A model generated the notes under the pieces. That model searched no databases. It was not told where the DNA came from and worked only from the letters and a program-made list of their open reading frames with translations. 7,441 nt of DNA. Origin: Bryobacterales bacterium. Lineage in GTDB: Bacteria > Acidobacteriota > Terriglobia > Bryobacterales > Bryobacteraceae. The DNA is taken from the NCBI GenBank assembly GCA_003164075.1, contig PLRZ01000521.1:1-7441 (forward strand), given 5' to 3'. Below, one piece after another: positions 1 to 7,217 of this stretch. The position numbers and the translations under genes are program-made. Every line of letters starts with the position of its first letter. Position 1 is the first letter of the stretch.

Positions 1-175
1 CCAGAAATGAATAATAAGATGCCCGCGCGGGAATTGCCAAGACTATCGTTGGTTAACAAGCGGGCTTCAGGTTCATGCCGCAAGGATTTCCTACAAGCGC
101 GCATCTGCATCAGACCTCCTGATCTCGCCCCGCATTTTGTGCCTGGCGGGGAAAATGGGCTGAGCCATTCCTTTC
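1..175. other. Non-coding left edge, no supported gene
   Basis: I see no credible gene here. An open frame from 7 to 456 exists, but its translation has no family resemblance, runs through the palindromic repeat at 176-268 and overlaps the start of the MutS-like gene in another frame. Small palindromes are present: CCCGCGCGGG at 22-31, and a 6-bp stem CCCCGC/GCGGGG at 128-133 and 146-151. The second is not followed by a T-run on either strand, so I do not call it a terminator. The first bases could be the tail of an upstream gene, but nothing allows that to be decided. Confidence 0.5.
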
Positions 176-268
176 GATGGCGAGAGCTCGCGGGTGGGGC
201 AGGCGGTGCTCGCCTGCCCCACCTCCGGGCTCACTGCAAATTCCACGACATCGGGAGTTCTGACGTTA
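176..268 (+). repeat. Short form of a palindromic intergenic repeat
   Basis: This 93-bp stretch reappears in inverted orientation at 7286-7441. It begins GATGGCGAGAGCT and ends near TTCTGACGTTA. Its centre (193-223) is a perfect 13-bp inverted repeat, GGTGGGGCAGGCG and its complement, around a 5-nt GTGCT loop. The flank CACTGCAAATTCCACGAC is matched exactly in the other copy. No open frame or transposase is present, so it is a non-autonomous or structural repeat of REP/MITE type. It ends 64 bp before the GTG of the MutS-like gene and so may lie in that gene's promoter or leader. The repeat is seen directly; its nature is inferred. Confidence 0.85.
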
Positions 269-332
269 GCGAACTTCTGAAACTTCCGACTACGCTAAAA
301 AGCATGCCCCGCCAGGCAGTAAGCTGGAACCA

Positions 333-2165
333 GTGGCGAATGAAACTCCATTGGACTCGTACCAACGCCGGGCGGAAGAATTGCACCGGTCGGCGGAGAA
401 AAACGGACGGCGCCGCCAATCGGCCTCGCGAGGATTGTTATTGCTGGGGCTCGTAGCGGCCGTGGTCCTCTACCAGGCAGCGAGCGTCAAAAGCCTCCCC
501 CTATGGACCCCGCTTCCGCTCATCCCGATTGCCGGTTACCTGCTCCGCCGCATGGCGCGCGGCAGTAAACGGGCGCAGGAAATACGCTGCCTGGAGGAGT
601 ACTACCGGCATGGAATCGCGCGCCTCACACTGAATTGGGACGCTCTGGACGAAGGGCAGGACTTCCAGGACGCGGAGCATTTCTACTCCACCGATCTCGA
701 CTTGTTCGGCCGCGGTGGGTTGTTTCAACTGCTCTGCTCGGCGCGGACCCACGTTGGGCGCGAGACTCTGGCGCGGTGGATGAAGACGCCCGCGACCAGG
801 GAAGAGGTTCTTGCGCGGCGGGCCGCGGTGGCGGAGTTGGCGGATTGCCAGGATCTGCGGGAGCGCCTGGCCGTGGCGGGCAAAAGTCTGGTGTCCAATT
901 GCCGTCCCGAGACGTTCCAGCGTTGGTTGGCGGAGGTGTCTTCACCCTTTCCGCGGTGGGCCACGCCGGCGGCCCTGGCCCTGGCGGCCGCCGCGTTGGT
1001 GCTTCCGGTGCTGTACTGGACACACGCGCTCGCGCCCGAGGATTTCTGGCGAACTGCCGCGGCCGTCGGGTTGCTCGAGATTTTCCTGGTGCGACTATTT
1101 TCGCAGCGCGCACGCTTAGTACTGGAATCGGTCCAGCTTCCCTCTATTGAACTGCCGATTCTCTGCGAACTGCTGCGGATTGTGGAGCGGGGAAAATTCT
1201 CGTCGCCCAAACTGGCGTTCTTGGAGGGCCGCTTGGGCCACGGTGCCAGCAGTGCATCGGCCCGCATGCGGCGGCTATGGCGGTTGGTCAAGTGGCTGGA
1301 TCTGCGCGACAATCCGATGTTTACGCTGGTCTCCTACGGGCTGCTGTGGGCCACGCAATTCGCCATGGCGATCGACCGGTGGCGCGTCCACCATGGACGG
1401 GAACTGATCGAGTGGCTGCAGGTGCTGGGCGAATTCGAAGCGCTGATTTCGCTTTCCGCCTACGCCCGCGAACATCCGCACGACGTGTTGCCCGATCTGT
1501 TGGAAGGCGAGCCGGAATTCGACGCACAGGGCCTGGGCCATCCCCTGCTGGATACCGGAACCTCGGTGCGTAACGACGTACAACTGGGGGACGGCACGCG
1601 CTTCCTCATCGTCAGTGGATCGAACATGTCGGGCAAGAGCACCTTCTTGCGGGCCATGGGACAGAATGCCGTGCTGGCGTGGATGGGCGCGCCCGTCCGC
1701 TGCCGGAAGCTGCGTCTGTCGCGTCTGGCGATCGGCGCGGCGATACGCCTGCAGGATTCGCTGACCGACGGACGGTCGCATTTCTTCGCCGAGATGGACC
1801 GGTTACGGCGCATGATCCAGGCGGCGGGCGAAGGGCCCATGCTGTTCCTGGCCGACGAAATCATGAGCGGAACGAATTCCCACGACCGCAGGATCGCCGC
1901 CGAATGGGTAGTCCGCGCGCTGCTGCTGCGGTCCGCCATCGGCGCCATTACCACCCACGATCTGACGCTGACGGAAATTGCCGCGGGCGGCCTGCCGGGG
2001 CGCAATGTGCATTTCGAGGACACCGGTGAAGGCGGGGATATTAGATTCGACTACACACTGCGCGACGGCATATTGACGCGGTCGAATGCGCTGAATATCG
2101 CGCACTTGCTGGGGATAGACGCGGCTGCCCGGAAGGCTGAAAGCCGCTCGCCGAAAGCTTTATAA
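333..2165 (+). CDS. Membrane-anchored MutS-family ATPase (MutS core and ATPase domains)
   Basis: The 610-residue product is a MutS-related ATPase, probably held in the inner membrane. Hydrophobic segments lie at about 35-50, 58-71, 211-230 and 240-257. Residues about 121-200 resemble the start of the MutS core domain (DLDLFGRGGLFQLL, then THVGRETLARWMKTP). The C-terminal ATPase has a GHPLL motif (402-406), Walker A GSNMSGKST (429-437), Walker B LFLADEI with D508-E509, a signature-like MSGTNSHDR (511-519) and a switch His in ITTHD (H542). The mismatch-reading N-terminal domain of MutS and the C-terminal Smr nuclease domain of MutS2 are absent, so canonical mismatch repair is unlikely. The role and substrate are unknown. 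The GTG at 333 is the first ATG/GTG/TTG after an in-frame TAG at 267-269. The Shine-Dalgarno is weak (GGA at 326-328, short spacing). The gene is complete, and its 3' end overlaps the convergent hemerythrin gene by 6 bp. Confidence 0.88.
   Translation: MANETPLDSYQRRAEELHRSAEKNGRRRQSASRGLLLLGLVAAVVLYQAASVKSLPLWTPLPLIPIAGYLLRRMARGSKRAQEIRCLEEYYRHGIARLTLNWDALDEGQDFQDAEHFYSTDLDLFGRGGLFQLLCSARTHVGRETLARWMKTPATREEVLARRAAVAELADCQDLRERLAVAGKSLVSNCRPETFQRWLAEVSSPFPRWATPAALALAAAALVLPVLYWTHALAPEDFWRTAAAVGLLEIFLVRLFSQRARLVLESVQLPSIELPILCELLRIVERGKFSSPKLAFLEGRLGHGASSASARMRRLWRLVKWLDLRDNPMFTLVSYGLLWATQFAMAIDRWRVHHGRELIEWLQVLGEFEALISLSAYAREHPHDVLPDLLEGEPEFDAQGLGHPLLDTGTSVRNDVQLGDGTRFLIVSGSNMSGKSTFLRAMGQNAVLAWMGAPVRCRKLRLSRLAIGAAIRLQDSLTDGRSHFFAEMDRLRRMIQAAGEGPMLFLADEIMSGTNSHDRRIAAEWVVRALLLRSAIGAITTHDLTLTEIAAGGLPGRNVHFEDTGEGGDIRFDYTLRDGILTRSNALNIAHLLGIDAAARKAESRSPKAL
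2160..2165. other. TTATAA palindrome that ends both convergent genes
   Basis: Read on the plus strand these six bases are TTA TAA, the final Leu codon and stop of the MutS-like gene. Read on the minus strand they are again TTA TAA, the final Leu codon and stop of the hemerythrin gene. The two genes therefore overlap by exactly one self-complementary hexamer. No space exists for a terminator between them, so each transcript probably runs antisense into the other gene. Confidence 0.95.
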
Positions 2166-2600
2166 GCAGACTCGGACGGCGCGGCGGTCGATCTCGGCGC
2201 CGGCGCGGTCCAGCACATCGCGCGGCAGGGCGCGTTGGATCTGCTCGAAGAGTTCGCTCTCCTCGCGGCGGATGTGGGTTGAGAGGAGCCCGCAAAACTG
2301 CTCCAGTAGATCGGCGGACGGGGCAGTCCGCAGGGGAGGAACAAACGCTTCGATGGCGCGGTGTTCGGCGAGCAACTCATCAATGAGGGGCATGGGGCCA
2401 CACGCCGGAAAGAGCACCTGCTCTTCTATTTCAAAGTGGTTGATCAGCTCCAACTCGTACCGGTCGACGATGCGGCGCGCCAGCCTGGCGACGTTCTCCG
2501 GGGATGAGTCTTGCGCGAGCGACCGCCGCGTCGTCACACACAGAACCAATCCGTTGTGGTGTTGGTGCGAGAGAGGAATCAGACTGGGATCGCGCAGCAT
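2160..2600 (-). CDS. Hemerythrin-like (HHE cation-binding) domain protein
   Basis: This is a 146-residue soluble protein with the four-helix hemerythrin/HHE pattern of a non-haem di-iron site. The likely ligands are a His of SHQHHNGL (H12, H14 or H15), H55 and E59 in HFEIE, H80 in AEHRAIE, and H109 and E113 in HIRREE. The family binds di-iron and handles oxygen, nitric oxide or iron, or senses them; which applies here cannot be read from the sequence. There is no signal peptide or membrane segment, and the domain fills the whole chain. The ATG at 2598-2600 is tightly bounded: an in-frame TAG lies only one codon upstream (2604-2606). No good Shine-Dalgarno precedes it; the nearest GGAG is about 18 nt away, too far for normal use. 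TATAGT hexamers sit just before the start, so a very short leader is possible. The gene converges on the MutS-like gene, and its stop overlaps that gene's last codon. Confidence 0.9.
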   Translation of the reverse strand: MLRDPSLIPLSHQHHNGLVLCVTTRRSLAQDSSPENVARLARRIVDRYELELINHFEIEEQVLFPACGPMPLIDELLAEHRAIEAFVPPLRTAPSADLLEQFCGLLSTHIRREESELFEQIQRALPRDVLDRAGAEIDRRAVRVCL

Positions 2601-2604
2601 TGAC

Positions 2605-2617
2605 TATAGCTACTATA
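2605..2617. promoter_or_regulatory. Short inverted repeat with TATA-like hexamers next to the hemerythrin start
   Basis: TATAG (2605-2609) and CTATA (2613-2617) form a perfect 5-bp inverted repeat around a 3-nt spacer, four bases upstream of the hemerythrin ATG. On the minus strand it presents two TATAGT hexamers, each one mismatch from a sigma70 -10 box. No matching -35 box stands out at 17-18 nt. It could be an AT-rich promoter core or a small operator. This is a tentative call from sequence alone. Confidence 0.3.
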
Positions 2618-2658
2618 ACTCCGGCCGGACGCGAAGAGAGGACTTACCTTCCTGGAAT

Positions 2659-2683
2659 TGATTGGCTCGATCAAGACTTTGCG
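2659..2683 (+). repeat. 25-nt imperfect direct repeat, copy 1
   Basis: This stretch matches 2935-2959 at 21 of 25 positions, with no gaps. The shared core is ATCAA(G/A)ACTTTGCG. Unlike copy 2 it is not followed by a -35 box; a GC hairpin (2688-2703) follows instead. It may be a duplicated remnant of the receptor's upstream region or a binding site for a regulator. Confidence 0.55.
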
Positions 2684-2748
2684 CGGGCTCCGCCAACGCG
2701 GAGGCCGGGGGGAATCCTCCATGAAGTTCGGATTTCAGCTTCACTTCT

Positions 2749-2816
2749 ACCCCCTTTTTCGACCCTCTTTGGGGGGGTGGTCCGAAAGACGGGCGCCATT
2801 TTATTTTTTAATTTTT
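2749..2816 (+). terminator. Terminator-like hairpin and T-rich tract, orphan
   Basis: ACCCCC (2749-2754) can pair with GGGGGT (2773-2778) across an 18-nt loop. About 20 nt downstream lies a run that is almost all T (2799-2816). The gap between stem and T-tract is longer than in a standard intrinsic terminator, and no plus-strand gene lies directly upstream. It could stop read-through toward the receptor, end an unrecognised small RNA, or be an AT-rich element with another role. Low confidence. Confidence 0.25.
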
Positions 2817-2934
2817 CCGGCAAGAGGGACTTGCGCAGCGCCGACTGTATCTACTCTACCCCCCATCCGGACGCACCGGTCAGGCCAGGTTAAGTAGCTT
2901 GGAATGAGCGCTGAAGGACTCCAGAGGCCAAAAC

Positions 2935-2959
2935 TGATAGGCCCCATCAAAACTTTGCG
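2935..2959 (+). repeat. 25-nt imperfect direct repeat, copy 2, abutting the -35 box
   Basis: This is the second copy of the repeat at 2659-2683 (21 of 25 identical). It ends one base before the TTGACA of the receptor promoter, a position typical of an activator site or an upstream promoter element. Whether it is a protein-binding site is inferred from position only. Confidence 0.55.
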
Positions 2960-2989
2960 TTGACATTGGGCTCTTTCCCGCATTACAAT
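2960..2989 (+). promoter_or_regulatory. Sigma70-type promoter of the TonB-dependent receptor gene
   Basis: The -35 box TTGACA (2960-2965) is a perfect consensus match. The -10 box TACAAT (2984-2989) matches five of six, and the spacer is 18 bp. Transcription would start near 2996-2997, giving a leader of about 60 nt before the ATG at 3057. This is the best promoter in the window and indicates that the receptor is transcribed on its own. Confidence 0.8.
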
Positions 2990-3046
2990 CGACCCCATTA
3001 TTCGCTATTCGGCCTAGTCACCAAAATTAGGCACATTTGGGGTAAC

Positions 3047-3050
3047 GGAG
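3047..3050 (+). promoter_or_regulatory. Ribosome binding site that fixes the receptor start
   Basis: GGAG lies six bases before the ATG at 3057, an ideal spacing. The alternative in-frame TTG at 3051 directly abuts the GGAG, leaving no spacing, so the ATG is preferred and the protein is two residues shorter than the longest open frame. Confidence 0.8.
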
Positions 3051-3056
3051 TTGAAC

Positions 3057-6000
3057 ATGACGTTGTGGGGTACAACTGTTTCTACGCGGAACAGCTCGTG
3101 GTTAGTAGTATCTCTAATAACTTTAGCGCTGGTATTCGGCTTCACCGCCGTACCGGCAAGGGCTCAAACCAGCACGTCCGGGACGGTCGCCGGACAAGTG
3201 ACCGATGAATCCGGCGCCGCCGTTCCAGGCACCGCCGTCAAAATCACCGAAATAAGTACAGGCGCCGCGTTCTCGACCGTCAGCAATGAGGCGGGCCGCT
3301 ACACTTTCCCCTCGGTGTCGCCCGGCAAGTACAACATCTCGTTCATCAAACAGGGATTTACCACTTACGACGTGAATTCGCAGGGTGTAAATGTCGGCGT
3401 GGCGCTGACCATCAACGCCAGCCTGAAGGTCGGTTCCACATCCACCACCGTGGAAGTGTCGGCCACCATCGGAGCGGAGTTGCAGACCATGAACGCCACG
3501 GTCGGCAACACGTTGAGCCAACAGTCGCTGATGGTGCTGCCGAACCTGGGCCGCGACGCGACTTCCATGGCGGTGCTGCAACCCGCCACCACGCCCAGCG
3601 GTAACGCGGCCGGAGCCGTCGGAGATTTGAATACCTATCAGCTCGACGGCGCCAACGTTACCGACGACATGGGTGGGAACGTTACCACCTACCAGACCAA
3701 TATGAACGGTATCGGCGGAAGCCAGACTAACGGCAGCCCTTCGGGGGTGATCCCGACGCCTATCGAGAGCATTGAAGAGTTCAAGGTATCGGTCAGCAAT
3801 CAGACCTCGGATTTCAACAATTCGTCCGGCGCCCAGATTCAGATGACCACCAAGCGCGGCACCAGCCAGTTCCACGGCGCCGCGTATATGTTCTATTTCG
3901 ACAATGCGATCGGATTAGCCAATAGCTGGACCAACAACCACACTCCGTACACCTACGGGAGTCAAACGTTCGCGGATACGCCGCCCGATTTTCCCAAGAA
4001 CCATCGCAGCCGTTTCGGCGGCGCCCTCGGCGGCCCGCTCCTTCCCAAACCGTTTCTGGGCGGCAAGTGGTTCTTCTTCGCCAATTATGAAGGGCTGCGG
4101 TATCCCAATGCGGTCGTGTACACCAAGACCGTGCCCTCGGCGTTGCTGCGGGCGGGCGTGATCCAGGTGCCGGGATCCACTGCAGGCTCGGAGCTTGCAT
4201 TTAATCTGGGGCCCAACCCGGTTACCGTGGGCGGCACTACCTATCAGCCGGCGGTGTGCCCGGCCGGCGCTTGCGACCCCCGCAACATCGGTCTCAACCC
4301 CATCGTCAATCAGATCTGGAGCACGCAGATGCCGCTCGAAAACAACCCGGCGGCCGGCGACAGCTATAACACGCAGGGGTATCTTTCGAGCATCCGCGAG
4401 CCTCTGGTTACCAACAACTACGTGGGCCGCATCGATCACGATTTCAGCGACAAGCAGCATTTCTATGTCACTTATCGCGACTATAAACTGGTCAGCCTGA
4501 CCGGCAACCAAATCGACGTCGGCGGCGCATTGCCCGGCGATAAGTTCGGTGTCCCCACCGCGACCGCTCCCCGGCCGCAGCAGCCTTCGGTTTGGACCGC
4601 GGGATTGACCAGCGTGGTCAATCCGTCAACCACCAACGCTTTCGTGTTCAGCTACGTGCGGCAATTCTGGCAGTGGTCCGACGGCGCCGGCCCGGCGCAG
4701 GGTTTCGGCCTGGGTGGCGCGCTGGAAATCGGCGGCGAAAGCACCAGTGCGTTGATCCCCTATAACGTGAATACGCAGAGCATCCGTCAGCGTTTCTGGG
4801 ACGGACAGGATAAGCAACTGCGCGACGATCTGAACATGCTCAAGGGAAATCACATGTTCACCTTCGGCGGCGCCTATGCGCGGAATTTCGATTACCACTC
4901 GCGCACGGACAACGGAGCCGGCGTGAATAATCAGACCGCCTACCTGTCCCAAAACGCGGGATTCAGTTGGGTTCCAGCGGGCTCCACAGCCAGCCCGTGG
5001 ATTCCTGCCTCGGTTCCGTCGGGCTCTATCTCCACTTACGAGACGGAATATGCCGAAGCTCTGGGCATGCTCAGTTCCACCCAGGTGATGTACACCCGCT
5101 CGGCGGCCGGGTTGAATCTGGAACCGCTCGGTACTCCAGCTACCGATAAGGCGATAATTCCCTATTACAGCGTCTATTTCCAGGACTCGTGGCACATGAA
5201 GCCTGGCTTCACCCTGACTTATGGGTTGGGATGGAACCTGGAAATGCCGCCCTACGAGAAGAACGGAGAGCAAGTGGCGCTGGTGGACTCCAACGGTCAA
5301 CCGATCCAGACGGCGTCGTTCCTCGCCCAACGGGAAGCGGCAGCCCTACAGGGATCTATGTACACGCCGCAGATCGGCTACGAGCTGGTAAGAGGCGTGG
5401 GTTCGGGACTCAAGTACCCCTACAATCCGTATTACGGCGAATTCAGCCCGCGCGTATCCTTTGCCTGGAACCCGCATTATAGCGACGGACTGCTCGGCAA
5501 GATATTCGGCAACGGCAAGACCGTAATCCGCGGCGGATACAGCCGCATCTACGGACGTCTGAACGGCGTGGACCTGGTTCTGGTACCGCTGCTGGGCCCC
5601 GGCCTGCTGCAAGGCGTCACCTGTGTGAACCCGCTTTCGAACGGAAGCTGCGCGGGAAGCGGCTTCGCGACCCCGGCCACGGCGTTCCGGATCGGCACCG
5701 ACGGGTTGGTTGCGCCGTTGTCGGCGGCCACACCGACGCTACCGCAGCCATATTATCCCGGCGGAACGTATCCCGAATCGGTGGACTCCGAGTCCCTCGA
5801 TCCGAACTTCAAACCGGACCGCACCGACAACCTCACTCTGACCGTGCAGCGCGAATTGAACTCGCACTTGCACCTGGAAGTTGGCTATATCGGGAAGATT
5901 ATCAAGAACGAATACCAGGAACTCAATCTGGACTCGGTTCCCACGATGGAAACGCTGGGCGGCCAGACGTTCGCGAGTGCCTATGCCCAACTCTATGAGC

Positions 6001-7154
6001 AGATGTTCTTCAATGGCGTGAGCGCCAGCGCCGTAACGGCACAGCCGTTCTTCGAAACCGCGCTGGGCGGGGCGAATTCGGCCTTCTGCAAGGGCTACGC
6101 CAGTTGCTCGGCCGCTGTGGCTTCCAGCTACGGTTCGCTGATCAAGGAAACCGCCGTATCCGACCTCTGGAACAAGATGGACGCCACCAGCAGTTGGATA
6201 TTGCCCCGGAGCACGTACGGCCAAGGGTATAACGGCGGAAACGGACAGGCCACCTCCATAGGCATGATTACCAGCCTGGGGTGGGGAAATTACAACGCAC
6301 TGTTCGCTACCGTGCGCACCAACACCTGGCACGGCCTGACTTCCACTTCCAATTTCACTTGGGGCCGGGCGCTGGGCACTGGCAACCAGGTACAGGCAAG
6401 CAGCAGCTACACGGCGTTGAATCCATTCAATGAGGCTGCCAACTATGGTGCCCAGCCTTACGACATCAAGTTCATCTACAACTTGAACATGTACTACGAC
6501 GTGCCGTTTTTCAAGCGGCAGCAGGGTGTGCTCGGACACCTCCTGGGCGGATGGACCATCTCTCCGCTGTTCACGGCGCAGAGCGGTAACCCCACCGCGG
6601 TCGGCTACAGCGAGGGCAGTTGCAGCGGCTGCGAAGCCTTCGGCGAAGTGACCACGCCCGGCACCAGCGCCGTGAGTGCGGACTCGAATACGAGCTCGGA
6701 CAATGCCGTTGGCGTTGGGCCTTTCACGGGTGGTTCATCGGCGCATTACGGCGTCACCGGCGGCAGCGGTACCAACCTGGTTTTCGGAACCAACTCGGTC
6801 GGAACCGCACTCCACTCCGGGGTTCTGTACGGCCTCAACCAGTTCAGCAATCCGGCTGCGGTTTACGCCGAGTTCCGGCCCTGCGTGCTGGGTCTCGACA
6901 CTAGTTGCGGTGGTGGGGCCGGCGGTCTGCGCGGCCTGCCGACCTGGAACCTGGACGCTCAGGTGGTGAAGGATCTGGCGCTCTACAAGGAGCACGTGGG
7001 CGCCCAGTTGTTCTTTACGTTCACCAACATCCTGAACCACTTCCAGCCGGGCGGTGCGAGCCTCAACCTCACCAGCCCGTCCTCGTTCGGCCAGATCACC
7101 GGCCAGGCGAGCAGCCCGCGCTCCATGGAGTTCGGACTGCGGATTCACTTCTAA
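3057..7154 (+). CDS. Oar-like TonB-dependent outer-membrane receptor with carboxypeptidase-regulatory-like domain
   Basis: The 1365-residue product is an outer-membrane beta-barrel receptor of the Oar-like family. Such proteins take up or bind large substrates using TonB-ExbBD energy; the substrate here is unknown. A signal peptide covers about 1-36, with a hydrophobic core (WLVVSLITLALVFGFTAV) and an ARA cleavage motif before Q37. Residues about 42-125 form a CarboxypepD_reg-like fold (GTVAGQVTDESGAAVPG, then AGRYTFPSVSPGKYNI). A plug-like region follows to about 275 (YQLDGANVTDD, IESIEEFKV, GAQIQMTTKRGTSQFHG). The rest is barrel, ending FGLRIHF with the C-terminal Phe expected for BAM-assisted insertion. 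It is longer than many family members. Its ten cysteines all fall in five close pairs: 401/406, 856/865, 1011/1017, 1189/1192 and 1276/1284. The gene is complete, with its own promoter and terminator and no SusD-like partner in view. Confidence 0.93.
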   Translation: MTLWGTTVSTRNSSWLVVSLITLALVFGFTAVPARAQTSTSGTVAGQVTDESGAAVPGTAVKITEISTGAAFSTVSNEAGRYTFPSVSPGKYNISFIKQGFTTYDVNSQGVNVGVALTINASLKVGSTSTTVEVSATIGAELQTMNATVGNTLSQQSLMVLPNLGRDATSMAVLQPATTPSGNAAGAVGDLNTYQLDGANVTDDMGGNVTTYQTNMNGIGGSQTNGSPSGVIPTPIESIEEFKVSVSNQTSDFNNSSGAQIQMTTKRGTSQFHGAAYMFYFDNAIGLANSWTNNHTPYTYGSQTFADTPPDFPKNHRSRFGGALGGPLLPKPFLGGKWFFFANYEGLRYPNAVVYTKTVPSALLRAGVIQVPGSTAGSELAFNLGPNPVTVGGTTYQPAVCPAGACDPRNIGLNPIVNQIWSTQMPLENNPAAGDSYNTQGYLSSIREPLVTNNYVGRIDHDFSDKQHFYVTYRDYKLVSLTGNQIDVGGALPGDKFGVPTATAPRPQQPSVWTAGLTSVVNPSTTNAFVFSYVRQFWQWSDGAGPAQGFGLGGALEIGGESTSALIPYNVNTQSIRQRFWDGQDKQLRDDLNMLKGNHMFTFGGAYARNFDYHSRTDNGAGVNNQTAYLSQNAGFSWVPAGSTASPWIPASVPSGSISTYETEYAEALGMLSSTQVMYTRSAAGLNLEPLGTPATDKAIIPYYSVYFQDSWHMKPGFTLTYGLGWNLEMPPYEKNGEQVALVDSNGQPIQTASFLAQREAAALQGSMYTPQIGYELVRGVGSGLKYPYNPYYGEFSPRVSFAWNPHYSDGLLGKIFGNGKTVIRGGYSRIYGRLNGVDLVLVPLLGPGLLQGVTCVNPLSNGSCAGSGFATPATAFRIGTDGLVAPLSAATPTLPQPYYPGGTYPESVDSESLDPNFKPDRTDNLTLTVQRELNSHLHLEVGYIGKIIKNEYQELNLDSVPTMETLGGQTFASAYAQLYEQMFFNGVSASAVTAQPFFETALGGANSAFCKGYASCSAAVASSYGSLIKETAVSDLWNKMDATSSWILPRSTYGQGYNGGNGQATSIGMITSLGWGNYNALFATVRTNTWHGLTSTSNFTWGRALGTGNQVQASSSYTALNPFNEAANYGAQPYDIKFIYNLNMYYDVPFFKRQQGVLGHLLGGWTISPLFTAQSGNPTAVGYSEGSCSGCEAFGEVTTPGTSAVSADSNTSSDNAVGVGPFTGGSSAHYGVTGGSGTNLVFGTNSVGTALHSGVLYGLNQFSNPAAVYAEFRPCVLGLDTSCGGGAGGLRGLPTWNLDAQVVKDLALYKEHVGAQLFFTFTNILNHFQPGGASLNLTSPSSFGQITGQASSPRSMEFGLRIHF

Positions 7155-7175
7155 AACCCTGTATTGCAGGTCACC

Positions 7176-7206
7176 GGGGGCTGATCGCAAGATCGGCCCC
7201 CTTTTC
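7176..7206 (+). terminator. Intrinsic terminator of the receptor gene
   Basis: GGGGGCTGATC (7176-7186) pairs with GATCGGCCCCC (7191-7201) in an 11-bp stem with one U-G wobble. It is closed by a GCAA tetraloop (GNRA class) and followed by TTTT. It begins 21 nt after the TAA stop codon. This is a classic Rho-independent terminator. Confidence 0.92.
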
Positions 7207-7217
7207 TATTGGTGCCC

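Larger units (their letters stand above)
2601..2959. other. Divergent intergenic region without a supported gene
   Basis: I find no credible coding region between the hemerythrin start and the receptor promoter. The plus-strand open frames (for example from the TTG at 2658 or the ATG at 2721 to 2897) are Arg- and Pro-rich and match no family I know. The region holds structural signals instead: a GC hairpin CTCCGC-CAAC-GCGGAG (2688-2703), a C-run/G-run hairpin with a T-rich tract (2749-2816), and the two copies of a 25-nt direct repeat listed separately. Confidence 0.5.

Noticed and set aside
128..151. Stem CCCCGC/GCGGGG as a terminator
   Set aside because: The stem is short with a 12-nt loop, and neither strand has a T-run after it.
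7..456. 149-residue plus-strand open frame
   Set aside because: It has no recognisable family, runs through the palindromic repeat and overlaps the MutS-like gene start in another frame.
333..2165. Canonical MutS1 or MutS2
   Set aside because: It is too short and lacks the mismatch-binding and Smr domains, and it has membrane segments foreign to both.
2504..2897. Plus-strand open frames of 58-129 residues in and beside the intergenic region
   Set aside because: Composition is Arg/Pro-rich with no known fold. One runs antisense to the hemerythrin gene, and start signals are weak.
3051..3056. TTG at 3051 as the receptor start
   Set aside because: It leaves no space after GGAG, while the ATG at 3057 has a six-base spacing.
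3123..3875. 250-residue minus-strand open frame inside the receptor gene
   Set aside because: It is a shadow of GC-rich codons opposite a well-supported gene, with no family resemblance.
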